Below, piece after piece: positions 34,548 through 43,900 of a stretch of DNA of 64,000 bases. The position numbers were made by a program, and so were the translations under genes. Source of the stretch: Flavobacterium sp. ALJ2. GTDB taxonomy: Bacteria > Bacteroidota > Bacteroidia > Flavobacteriales > Flavobacteriaceae. The notes under the pieces were generated by a model. That model did no database searches. It saw nothing but the letters and a program-made list of their open reading frames with translations, and was not told where the DNA came from. Positions within the stretch are counted from its first letter, which is position 1. Each line of letters starts with the position of its first letter. The stretch covers positions 1-64,000 of the forward strand of contig NZ_JADNRC010000011.1 of the NCBI RefSeq assembly GCF_015594725.1. Reading direction: 5' to 3'.

Positions 34548-36305
34548 ATGAACCCAATTATTGAAACAAATCCATTATTAGATAGATTGCCTAATCATTT
34601 AAAGCAATTTATTAAACCCCAAGATTATAGTGATTATACTCCAATTAATCAAGCGGTTTGGAGATATGTAATGCGCAAAAATGTTGACTATTTATCTAAA
34701 GTAGCGCATCATTCGTATCTAGATGGATTGAAAAAAACTGGAATCGAAATTAATAACATTCCGAGTATGTATGGAATGAACCGAATCTTAACCGAAATTG
34801 GTTGGGCAGCTGTAGCTGTTGATGGTTTTATTCCACCGAATGCTTTTATGGAGTTTCAGGCTTATAACGTATTAGTAATCGCTTCTGACATTCGTCAGCT
34901 GGAACATATTGAATATACACCTGCACCCGATATTATTCACGAAGGCGCTGGCCATGCCCCTATTATTGCTAATCCTGAATATGCCGAATACTTACGTCGC
35001 TTTGGTGAAATTGGTTGCAAAGCAATTTCTTCACACAAAGATTACCAAATGTATGAAGCAATTCGATTACTTTCGATCTTAAAAGAAGCCGAGGGAACAC
35101 CTCAAGCGGATATTGATCAAGCTGAGAAAGCCGTTGAGGATTTACAAAATAATATGGGAGAGTTGTCAGAAATGGCACAAATAAGAAATTTACATTGGTG
35201 GACAGTTGAATATGGTTTAATTGGAACTATTGAGGACCCTAAAATTTATGGGGCTGGTTTATTATCATCAATCGGCGAAAGCGCTTGGTGCATGACTGAT
35301 AATGTTACCAAAATTCCTTACGATATCTCGGCAGCCAATCAGAGTTTTGATATTACAAAATTACAACCTCAACTATATGTTACACCTACTTTTGCGCATT
35401 TAAATCTAATTCTAGAGGAATTTGCTAATAAAATGGCATTACGAACTGGCGGAATTTCAGGTATCCGAAAATTAATAAATTCAAATGCTTTAGGAACTAT
35501 CGAACTAAGTACTGGATTACAAATTTCGGGTGTTTTTACCAATGTTATTGAAGCAGGGGGTAAACCTGTTTACATACAAACAACAGGAAAAACCGCATTA
35601 TCCTACCGTGAAAAAGAATTAGTTGGACATGGAACCCTAACTCATCCTGAAGGTTTTGGCAGTCCTATCGGAAAACTAAAAGGGTTTAACCTAGCCATCG
35701 AAGACATGAGTCCGATGGATTTAAATGCCTATAAAATAGTCGAAAACGAGAATATAAAATTAGAATTTGAAGGAGGAATCATTGTACAAGGAGAAATCAT
35801 TACTGGCTCAAGAAACTTACATGGTGAGATAATTTTAATTAGCTTTAAAAATTGTACTGTAACTCACGGAGACACTATCTTATTTAAACCTGAATGGGGT
35901 AATTATGATATGGCAATTGGTAAGAAAGTAGTTTCTGCTTTTTCGGGACCAGCCGATGTAAACAGTTTTGATCTGATTAATTCAGTTCCAAAAACAAAAA
36001 CCATCAAAGCCAAACATTCTAAAGAACGTGATGAGCTAGAAGAGTTATACCAACAGGTTAGAACTATAAGAGAAACTAATTCTCATGAAACATTACTAAC
36101 TTCTGTATTCAAAAAAATTAAAGCAAATCATACTAATGACTGGCTATTATCTATAGAAATCACAGAACTTTTAAAAAATGGCAATCAACCTCAATTACTA
36201 CAAGAAGTATTGGCTCATCTTGAAAGCTTAAAAACAAGAAGACCTGAAGTTGCCCATTTAATTTCTGGAGGTTTAGATTTGATTTTTGATAAGGAAAAGT
36301 GCTAA
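34548..36305 (+). CDS. phhA: Aromatic amino acid (phenylalanine) hydroxylase, long form
   Basis: This 585-residue pterin- and Fe(II)-dependent monooxygenase probably converts phenylalanine to tyrosine. Iron ligands appear in PDIIHEGAGHAPI (His131, His136) and in WWTVEYGLIG (Glu about 220). The first ~330 residues are the catalytic domain. The C-terminal ~250 (GVFTNVIEAGGKPVYIQTTG..., then a helical KERDELEELYQQVRTI tail) is an extra region found in Bacteroidota homologues, of unknown role. Full pterin recycling genes are not adjacent. Start by ATG at 34548 with the normal short N-terminus. Confidence 0.92.
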   Translation: MNPIIETNPLLDRLPNHLKQFIKPQDYSDYTPINQAVWRYVMRKNVDYLSKVAHHSYLDGLKKTGIEINNIPSMYGMNRILTEIGWAAVAVDGFIPPNAFMEFQAYNVLVIASDIRQLEHIEYTPAPDIIHEGAGHAPIIANPEYAEYLRRFGEIGCKAISSHKDYQMYEAIRLLSILKEAEGTPQADIDQAEKAVEDLQNNMGELSEMAQIRNLHWWTVEYGLIGTIEDPKIYGAGLLSSIGESAWCMTDNVTKIPYDISAANQSFDITKLQPQLYVTPTFAHLNLILEEFANKMALRTGGISGIRKLINSNALGTIELSTGLQISGVFTNVIEAGGKPVYIQTTGKTALSYREKELVGHGTLTHPEGFGSPIGKLKGFNLAIEDMSPMDLNAYKIVENENIKLEFEGGIIVQGEIITGSRNLHGEIILISFKNCTVTHGDTILFKPEWGNYDMAIGKKVVSAFSGPADVNSFDLINSVPKTKTIKAKHSKERDELEELYQQVRTIRETNSHETLLTSVFKKIKANHTNDWLLSIEITELLKNGNQPQLLQEVLAHLESLKTRRPEVAHLISGGLDLIFDKEKC

Positions 36306-36320
36306 GACTACTTAAAAATA

Positions 36321-36431
36321 TTTCGACTCTGTTCAGCATAACAAAATCATAATATATTTTCACAATACTTTCTCCCTGAGCAGAGTCGAAGGACGCAAAC
36401 AATGCGATGCTTCGACACCGCTCAGCATAAC
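36321..36431. repeat. Intergenic inverted-repeat element (CCTGAGC-GAGTCGAAGG type)
   Basis: Three related half-sites occur: TTCGACTCTGTTCAGCATAAC (36322-36342), CCTGAGCAGAGTCGAAGGA (36375-36393) and GCTTCGACACCGCTCAGCATAAC (36409-36431). The last two form a hairpin. Similar CTTCGACTCCGCTCAG palindromes are, from memory, abundant between genes of many Bacteroidota. Confidence 0.65.
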
Positions 36432-36492
36432 TAGAATAAGAGAAAGACATGAAAGAAAGTGTCTTTGCATCTTTAAACCTTTGTTCCCATTC

Positions 36493-37113
36493 CTACAATT
36501 TCAAATCGTTGCTAAGCTCAGTTTCGTTTTGAATTGTTTTACCATCGTATTGTAGTTTCCATCCCATTGAATTTGTAAGGATTAGAATTTTAGATAACTC
36601 ACTAATCAGTCGGTTTTGTGCATTTGTTTTTAACGATGATTTTTCTATTTTCTTAGCTAAATTCGCCTTAACTGATTTGTTTATTTTATTATAATCATCT
36701 CCTGTAAATGCGTTTAATTGACTTTGCTCAACATTATAATATTGAATGTCTGGATTGATAGTAATTTCCTCTTTTGGAATTGATACTATTTTTATAACCT
36801 TATTTTTTTCATCAATTTCATACTTCATTTTATGTAAGTCGTATGCCACTGTAACATTTGCATTCACTACAACCAATGCTTTCTTTTCAAAAGAAATCAT
36901 ATCTAGTAAGTACTTGTTTGAGTTTTTGTAGGTCACTACTTCCGAGAAATGTCCTTCGGTAACTATTAGCTTCCCTACGTTTACAATTTGTTGCTGTATT
37001 AAATTGGTATTGTAATCTAAACTCGATGTTTCGTCTTTTTTGAATTCACAATGCTTAAATGCAAGAACGATTCCGGCAATAATTACAATTCCAATTAAGA
37101 TTTTTCTCAACAT
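36493..37113 (-). CDS. DUF4230 family membrane-anchored protein
   Basis: This 206-residue protein has one N-terminal transmembrane segment (LIGIVIIAGIVLAF) followed by CEF, so it is anchored with the body outside the cytoplasm. The body fits DUF4230: IVNVGKLIVTEGHFSEVV, KALVVVNANVTVAYDLHKM, then IKIVSIPKEEITINPDIQYY and a C-terminal helical LSKILILTNSMGWKLQYDG. The family's function is not known to me. Possibly a monocistron. Confidence 0.85.
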   Translation of the reverse strand: MLRKILIGIVIIAGIVLAFKHCEFKKDETSSLDYNTNLIQQQIVNVGKLIVTEGHFSEVVTYKNSNKYLLDMISFEKKALVVVNANVTVAYDLHKMKYEIDEKNKVIKIVSIPKEEITINPDIQYYNVEQSQLNAFTGDDYNKINKSVKANLAKKIEKSSLKTNAQNRLISELSKILILTNSMGWKLQYDGKTIQNETELSNDLKL

Positions 37114-37173
37114 AATGATATTTTAATGATGACTATTATGTTGCCAATTTAGTGTTTTTTTTAGAAAACATCA

Positions 37174-38181
37174 CTACACTTTATTTATGTTATCGATAAC
37201 TTCTTTAAGAATCTTCAAACTTTTCATTTTATCCTGATGATCAAAAATCGGACTTGTAACCATCAATTCATCTATACGTGAGTAGTTTATAAATTGTTTT
37301 AAGTCTTTTTCTAACTTCTCTTTGCTTCCTGTAAAGGTACAAGCTGTCATTTGATCTACATGAAATTTTTCTTCTTCACTCATCAATCCTTCCAAGGATG
37401 GCAATGGTGGCTGCATTGGTTTTCTGTTATTGCGTATTAATCCTAAGAACATTTGATATAAAGTAGTCGATAAAACTTCGGCTTCTTCATTTGTATCTGC
37501 TCCAATAGCATTTACGCATGCCATTGTTTTTGGACTACTCAAATATTTTGAAGGAATAAAGTTTTCTCTATAAAACTCAAATGCCTGCAACATCATTCTT
37601 GGCGCAAAATGTCCCGCAAATGCATATGGCAATCCTTTTGCCGCAGCTAATGCAGCGCTATCCATACTAGAGCCTAATATCCAAATGGGTACATTTGTCC
37701 CTTCTGCTGGGAAAGCACGTACTTTTGCAGAAGCATTATCTGGAGAAAAATAATCATGAATTGCCTGCACATTTTTAGGGAATCTTTGCGACTGCTCGTA
37801 AAAATCTTCTCGAATAGCTTGTGCAGTTAAAGAATCTGTTCCTGGTGCTCTGCCCAAACCTAAATCAATTCGGTTTGGATAAAGTGTTTCAAGTGTTCCA
37901 AATTGTTCTGCGATAATAAGTGGTGAATGATTAGGAAGCATTATTCCTCCCGAACCCACACGAATATTTTGCGTCTGGCTTGCTATATAACCTATTAAAA
38001 CTACTGTTGCTGTACTGGCTACATGTGCCATATTATGATGTTCTGCCAGCCAAAATCTATTATAACCTAAATTGTCTGCGAGTTGAGCGAGTTCTTTTGT
38101 TTTTTGAAAAGTTGCTGTTGCATTGCTGCCTTCTGTTATAAATGCTAATTCCAGTAAGGAGATAGGGATGTTGTTATTCAT
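37174..38181 (-). CDS. LLM-class flavin-dependent oxidoreductase
   Basis: This 335-residue protein belongs to the luciferase-like monooxygenase superfamily (single-subunit MsnO8-type). Features are LAQLADNLGYNRFWLAEHHNM, RVGSGGIMLPNHSPLIIAEQ, LYPNRIDLGLGRAPGTD and PIWILGSSMDSAALAAA, all conserved FMN-site and barrel motifs. It would use reduced FMN; the substrate is unknown. It is separate from neighbours on both sides. ATG start at 38181. Confidence 0.92.
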   Translation of the reverse strand: MNNNIPISLLELAFITEGSNATATFQKTKELAQLADNLGYNRFWLAEHHNMAHVASTATVVLIGYIASQTQNIRVGSGGIMLPNHSPLIIAEQFGTLETLYPNRIDLGLGRAPGTDSLTAQAIREDFYEQSQRFPKNVQAIHDYFSPDNASAKVRAFPAEGTNVPIWILGSSMDSAALAAAKGLPYAFAGHFAPRMMLQAFEFYRENFIPSKYLSSPKTMACVNAIGADTNEEAEVLSTTLYQMFLGLIRNNRKPMQPPLPSLEGLMSEEEKFHVDQMTACTFTGSKEKLEKDLKQFINYSRIDELMVTSPIFDHQDKMKSLKILKEVIDNINKV

Positions 38182-38403
38182 TTGGATTAATCTTTTTTAC
38201 AAAATTAACCATTAATAAATTCTCAATTGTTAATTGAATTATAAATTTTTAACAGCGTTAAATAAATCTAACATCGATAAATGAAATCTTTTTATTTTGA
38301 TTAATTACAGAATAGTTCAAAAACACAAATTTATTAGCACAACTTGATGAATGCAAAAGTTATTTTTTGTAACTTTAGATAACAAATTATAAATCCCTTA
38401 TTT

Positions 38404-38574
38404 ATGAAAACTCGTAGAAAAATTAAGTATATCACTAAACGATATATTTACAGAATTATCAGAGATATAAGCGGCAATAAGGATAAGTCTAAGAAATTGC
38501 TTTTATCTAATTTATTAAAAACTAATGTCCAATTACTTAAAGGTGTTGACATTAACAGCACGATGTTGTTTTAA
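38404..38574 (+). CDS. Small basic hypothetical protein
   Basis: This 56-codon ORF starts MKTRRKIKYITKRYIYRIIR, is strongly basic at the N-terminus, and ends LKGVDINSTMLF. It is preceded by a TAACTTTAG segment about 35 bp upstream that loosely resembles a -7 element. No family recognised. Its codon content looks coding, but its size leaves doubt. Confidence 0.4.
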   Translation: MKTRRKIKYITKRYIYRIIRDISGNKDKSKKLLLSNLLKTNVQLLKGVDINSTMLF

Positions 38575-38631
38575 CCCAAGTATGGCAACAAAACTACATT
38601 CTTAACTACTCTAATTTTGTATTGGATCATT

Positions 38632-40917
38632 CTAAAAGGGATACCCAATTGCGATATTAAGTACCAGATTGTCTTTTCTCCAAGAACCACTTCCAAAATT
38701 AATATCATCTATTACCCATCGTTGTCCTTCTGGTAAATAGGGTATTCTTAGCGGAAACGCAACGTCGGTTCTTAATATTAAGAATGATAAATCGAAACGT
38801 AATCCTGCTCCTGCACCAACAGCAATTTCTTTCATAAAGTTTTTACTGATTTTTGCTCCGGGTTTATTAGTGTCATTATTGAGCAGCCAAACATTTCCAG
38901 CATCTAGAAATATCGCTCCTTGTACTATACTAAAAAGTTTAGCTCTGTACTCTGTATTAAATTCTAGTTTTAAATCTCCTGATTGATCTGGCAAAAACGT
39001 GCTGTTTGTATCTGGACTTACAAAACTACCCGGACCAATTGATCGGGCTCTAAAAGCACGAATACTATTGGTTCCTCCTACAACAAATTGCTTAATCGAA
39101 GGCAAAGAAGAAGAATTACCATACGGCAAGCCTATACCTAGAATAAGTCGGCTTGCTAATTGGCTTTCTTTTCCTAGTTTAAGATAATGTCTGAAATCCG
39201 TTTTTAATTTTACATATTGACTAAAAGGAACATCAAATAATTTTATGGTATCATTTTTCTTGATATTTGCTTTTGTAGCCAAGCCTGTTATATTACCTGC
39301 TAAATCAAGTTCGCCATTAAAATAGAATGTATTCTTTTTTCTCTTTTGCATCGTATTGGTGTAAGTATACGAATACGTAGGGCCAAAAATCAATTGTTTT
39401 TCTAACACTTTAGATAATGATTCGTCTTTCGCTACCTGTTCCAAATAATAAGGCGTCACATGATTTGGACTTACATAATTAACCTCTATGATATCCAATT
39501 GATGTTCTTTTCGAACATTTTCTTTCCATAAATATCCAAAAGATCCTCTAAATGAATTTAAGGCATAAAGATTAATTCGGTTTTGATATTCATACCCTAA
39601 ACTTGCTTTCGTTTTTGGAACAAACTCACTAGAACCCTGAAAATTAAATGGCGTAATTAATCTTGGCCAGGTTAAACTGGCTTCCCCTCCTACTTTATAT
39701 ATATTGTTCCCTTTATTTTGTCCCGAAATCTGAAAATCAGCTCCTCCAAATACTGATAATGTAAACAATTCTGCTCCTCTAAGTAAGTTCCTGTTGTTCC
39801 AGTTTGCATTGATCTCTGTACCCGAATAACTAGCCGAATTGGTTTTTCCTAAAACCTCAACTCTAATAAATTTCTTTGGCAGTAAGGTTAGGTAATAATA
39901 GGCATCTAAAGCATTTTTTATACTATCAGATTCTTTAAATTCATTTTTTACAAAATTAAATGTTCCTAAATTCACAAAACGATTCAAAGAAAGATTGTGA
40001 TCGGATCGATTATAAAAATCTCCTTTCTTAAAATACAACGCTCTATCGAATACTCTTGGTCTAAATGTATTTGTCGAATCTATGATCGTGAAATCTTTAT
40101 ACTTTACGATATCTTCTTTTTTATAAGCTACGCTATCCTTTAAAATAGAAAAATTAGGATATACAACTATATCATTAATTGTATAAGCTACTTTAGCTTT
40201 TGCTGGCGTTTCATCTTTTATTTTTAATTTTAAACTTACCTCATAATCTCCTTTAGTACTATCGACTTGTGCCAAGATATAATCTGGATTAAAATAATAA
40301 AATCCTTTTTCTTTCAATCGCGAATCGATACGTTCTCTCTCTGATTTTATAACATCTAAATCATACGGCTTCCCTACTTTTAGCAATGACCTACGTGTTG
40401 TTTTGGCTATTGTTTTGGCTATAGCCGAGGAATCTTCTGGAAATGTAACACTCTTTATTTTATACTGTTTTTTAGGCAAAACAGTATATTCTGCTGTTGC
40501 TCTTTTATCTTTTGCAGTAGAATCAGCACTAACTCTCACTTTAAAGAAACCTTTATTTTCAACATAATTTCTCAAGACCGCTGTGTTATAATCTAAATCG
40601 ACTTTACTATAAAGCACTGGAGCTTCTCCAACTTTATTTCTTAACCAATATCTTGTTCCTTTCTTTTTCTTAGGCTCTCCTGCTATATTGTATATCCATA
40701 ATTTAATACGCAATCCTAAAAATTGTTTATTGGACAAGGGACGTAACAAACTTTGTAGCTCATTTTGCAGTGCTATTTTTTCTTTCTTTTTAAGAATAGA
40801 ATCCTCAATTTTTACTGAAGCTCCAGTATACAGTAATTCCCCTTTTGGTAAATATTTGGTATTGCTACATCCAAAAACAAAAAATAAGGAAAGTATTATA
40901 AAATATTTAGTTCCCAT
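38632..40917 (-). CDS. tamL: TamL, BamA-family outer-membrane lipoprotein
   Basis: The protein is about 761 residues from the ATG at 40917, 4 bp after the tamB stop; an in-frame ATG at 40944 would overlap tamB. A lipoprotein signal (LFFVFGC, Cys about 17) precedes SNTKYLPKGELLYTG, characteristic of the Bacteroidota lipidated TamA-like protein. POTRA-like segments follow (VENKGFFKVRVSADS, RLKEKGFYYFNPDY). A 16-strand BamA-type barrel has the lid-loop motif GGTNSIRAFRARSIGPGSF (RAFR; cf. VRGF/Y). With TamB it would move lipids or proteins to the outer membrane. Confidence 0.92.
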   Translation of the reverse strand: MGTKYFIILSLFFVFGCSNTKYLPKGELLYTGASVKIEDSILKKKEKIALQNELQSLLRPLSNKQFLGLRIKLWIYNIAGEPKKKKGTRYWLRNKVGEAPVLYSKVDLDYNTAVLRNYVENKGFFKVRVSADSTAKDKRATAEYTVLPKKQYKIKSVTFPEDSSAIAKTIAKTTRRSLLKVGKPYDLDVIKSERERIDSRLKEKGFYYFNPDYILAQVDSTKGDYEVSLKLKIKDETPAKAKVAYTINDIVVYPNFSILKDSVAYKKEDIVKYKDFTIIDSTNTFRPRVFDRALYFKKGDFYNRSDHNLSLNRFVNLGTFNFVKNEFKESDSIKNALDAYYYLTLLPKKFIRVEVLGKTNSASYSGTEINANWNNRNLLRGAELFTLSVFGGADFQISGQNKGNNIYKVGGEASLTWPRLITPFNFQGSSEFVPKTKASLGYEYQNRINLYALNSFRGSFGYLWKENVRKEHQLDIIEVNYVSPNHVTPYYLEQVAKDESLSKVLEKQLIFGPTYSYTYTNTMQKRKKNTFYFNGELDLAGNITGLATKANIKKNDTIKLFDVPFSQYVKLKTDFRHYLKLGKESQLASRLILGIGLPYGNSSSLPSIKQFVVGGTNSIRAFRARSIGPGSFVSPDTNSTFLPDQSGDLKLEFNTEYRAKLFSIVQGAIFLDAGNVWLLNNDTNKPGAKISKNFMKEIAVGAGAGLRFDLSFLILRTDVAFPLRIPYLPEGQRWVIDDINFGSGSWRKDNLVLNIAIGYPF

Positions 40918-40921
40918 ATCG

Positions 40922-43900
40922 CTACGTTTTTTGCTCTTGTTCATTATCTAATTCTTCTTTCTTTTTTTCCTCTTTCTCTTTTTGGCTCTCTTTTTCTTTG
41001 CGTATTTTTTCTTTTCTAATTAGCTCTTTTTCTTCCTTACTGCGATGGAACAATTCTCTAAACTTATTGTAATTCATTGTAATAACAAAAGCAATTCCAG
41101 TTTCAACAACTTGTCCTTCTACAGCAACTTGGTATTGGTTTTTACGATAGGCTCTAACCATATATCGCCCGTCTTTTGTAAGTTGATAATCTATAGCAAC
41201 ATCTCCTGCAATATTGCTATCCTGTTCATTATTATCTTGCCCTTCTAATCCAAAACTACTTCCGATAGTTACTTTTAATCTATCATCTAATAATTTCTTA
41301 GAAATCCCCACATTTAAGTCGGTTTTGTTTTGTTTTGTCCCCGAAGTGTAATCATCTGTAGATTCTAAATCAAATTCTAACTGTACTCCGCTTATTAAAT
41401 CTCCTGCCAGATTATTTAATTGATCAGATAATATTTTACTCACACTTTGTCTCGCCATAGATTCGGCACTTGTACCGCCACTTTCACTTGCAAAAGGATT
41501 TTCGCCAACAAATCGGTTTAAGAGTAAAAGTGCGAAAACCTGTTTGTTTAATTCTGATGGATCTTGTCTCAATTGCTGTAATTTTGCTTGAGAAGTTGTT
41601 ATAATATTTGATGAAACATCGTAGTTACCATCTGGAAGAACAACATCAAATGAAATTTCGGGTTTCATCAATTCTCCATTCATCTTTAATAAAGCTTGAA
41701 ACGGAATTTTTTGCTTGTATGTGTTTTTTTCTATTGCGGACATTGTCCCTAGCTGATTTCCTAATAAATCTATGGGTGCTGTATTTACTTTATATATGGC
41801 TGTTAAATTTAAATTTGCCATTGTAGGCTCTCCGTTCCATATGATATAACTCCCTTTTTGAATATCAAATTTTCGTTTTATCATATTAAAACTCATTTCA
41901 TAAGCTCCTTCACTAAATTCATATTTACCCGTAAGTGTAGTTTTTCCTGAAGGATCAATCCCACCAATAAGATCTGCTTCTCCTAATAACCTCAAGTAAT
42001 CTCCATTTCCTTTATCGATTACCAAAGTAAGTTCTGCCTTTTTGTCTATAGAAATAGCAACGCTTACATCCATACCGATTAATTTGGATTGATTAAGTTT
42101 ACTTTCCATCGCAACAGTTTGTTTCAATAATAAATTATCCTCATTTACAAACTCTACAATTCCCTCTCTATCGGCAATAGACGGATCTGATTGAGGCATA
42201 ACAAATGTAAATTTTGTATCCTCATTAATTTTTATATTTCCTCCGACAACAGGATTATCCAACGTCCCCTTTATATTTAGGTTTGCATCCAATGATAAAT
42301 CTCCATAAAACAAATCATTATCTGCTTCGGTAGAATGAATGGCTCTAAACTGATCTGCTTTTATCGTTAAAGCAAAATCATAATTTCTAAAATCTTTAGA
42401 ATTGATTTTTCCATTTACAAATAGTTCATTCTTATTTTCATCATAAACAGAGAAATTATCAAAAACTATTGCTTCATTTTCAATTTTAATTTTTTCATTA
42501 GCTATTTCATAAATAGAATTGAACTTCGTAACTCTAAAAGCTGCATCGTTAAAATTTAATTCTCCATTTACTTTTGGAGCATCTGTATTACCTGTAATTT
42601 TAAAATTTCCTGATAAGTAACCCGAACCATCTTTAAGATTCCCCATACTAAAGCCCTGAATACTCTTAATATTTAAATGATTGATAGCTACATCAAAATC
42701 AAAAGTACTATCATCGATTTTATAATTCCCAGTAAGGCTCACATCGTTTCCTTGCTCACTTAGTGTAACATTAGCTGCTAACAAATTATTGGTTTTATTA
42801 TCTACTTTTATACCAATATCTCCAACTGGTTCTCCTTTAAAACTAAAATCATCTATTTTTAAATCGGAAGTAAAAGTTGGTTTAGTCATTACATTTTCAA
42901 TCAAAGCCGACCCATTTATTAAACCTTGCGCCAACAATTCGTCTTTTTTGACCATATTTAAAATAGTCTCGATTTTAAAATTGACAAAGTCTATTTGCAA
43001 TGGTGCATTTTTTCCTTCGTTTTGAGATTGAATTTTTAGTTCATTACCCGAATTATCTAAAAAAAACTTATTAATGTAAAGTCTTTTATCCCCAAATTCA
43101 ATACAGTTTTCTGAATTCAAATTCCATTTGTCGTAATTTAATACAAAACTATCCGAATCAAATTTGATAGTACTTTTGGCATTTTCATGAAGTAATTCTC
43201 CTTTAATAAAATACTGCTCTTTGTCTTCTTTATCTTTTATTTGCAATGCATATTCCAAGATATTGTTCTCTATTTTACCTGACAAGCCAACAAATGGTAT
43301 TTTAAAATCTCCACTCTCTACAGGTGCTACAGAAACCTGATATTCTAATGCTTTATCTTTTGCTTCTATATTTATTTTGCCATCCGAAATTGTATTTGTA
43401 TCATAAATAATTTTCGGAATGGTTCCTTTTACTTCCAATGAATCTACTACATTATTATATTTTCCAGTAATCTTAATAGGCTCTAATCCTTTAAGTTTTG
43501 GTACAAGTTGAAATAACAATGGATCACTATCTACTGACAAATTAAACGTTACTCGTTGTTCATCTGAATCCCCTTTTGTTTTAGGAATCTGGAGATCCAT
43601 ATATTTTGACAGTGATTTTTTTAATGCTGCCGATAATGTCGTTAACTTATACTTCCCATCAACTTCGGCTTTAAGAAATTGCGACTGTATCTTGATGTTG
43701 TTTTTTTCTTTATCGGCATAAGCCAAAATTTTAATTGAGTCCAATACAATTGGTTGTCCCTCTTTTAAAACCTGAATATTGGACAAAAAAACCTTTCCGT
43801 TTAAAAAATCAGGGTTGCTATTGCTTATATCCGCATCAATATTACCACGAAGTTTCATCGGGCCTGCATGAAGATTTAGTTTTTCAAGATCTGCAATATC

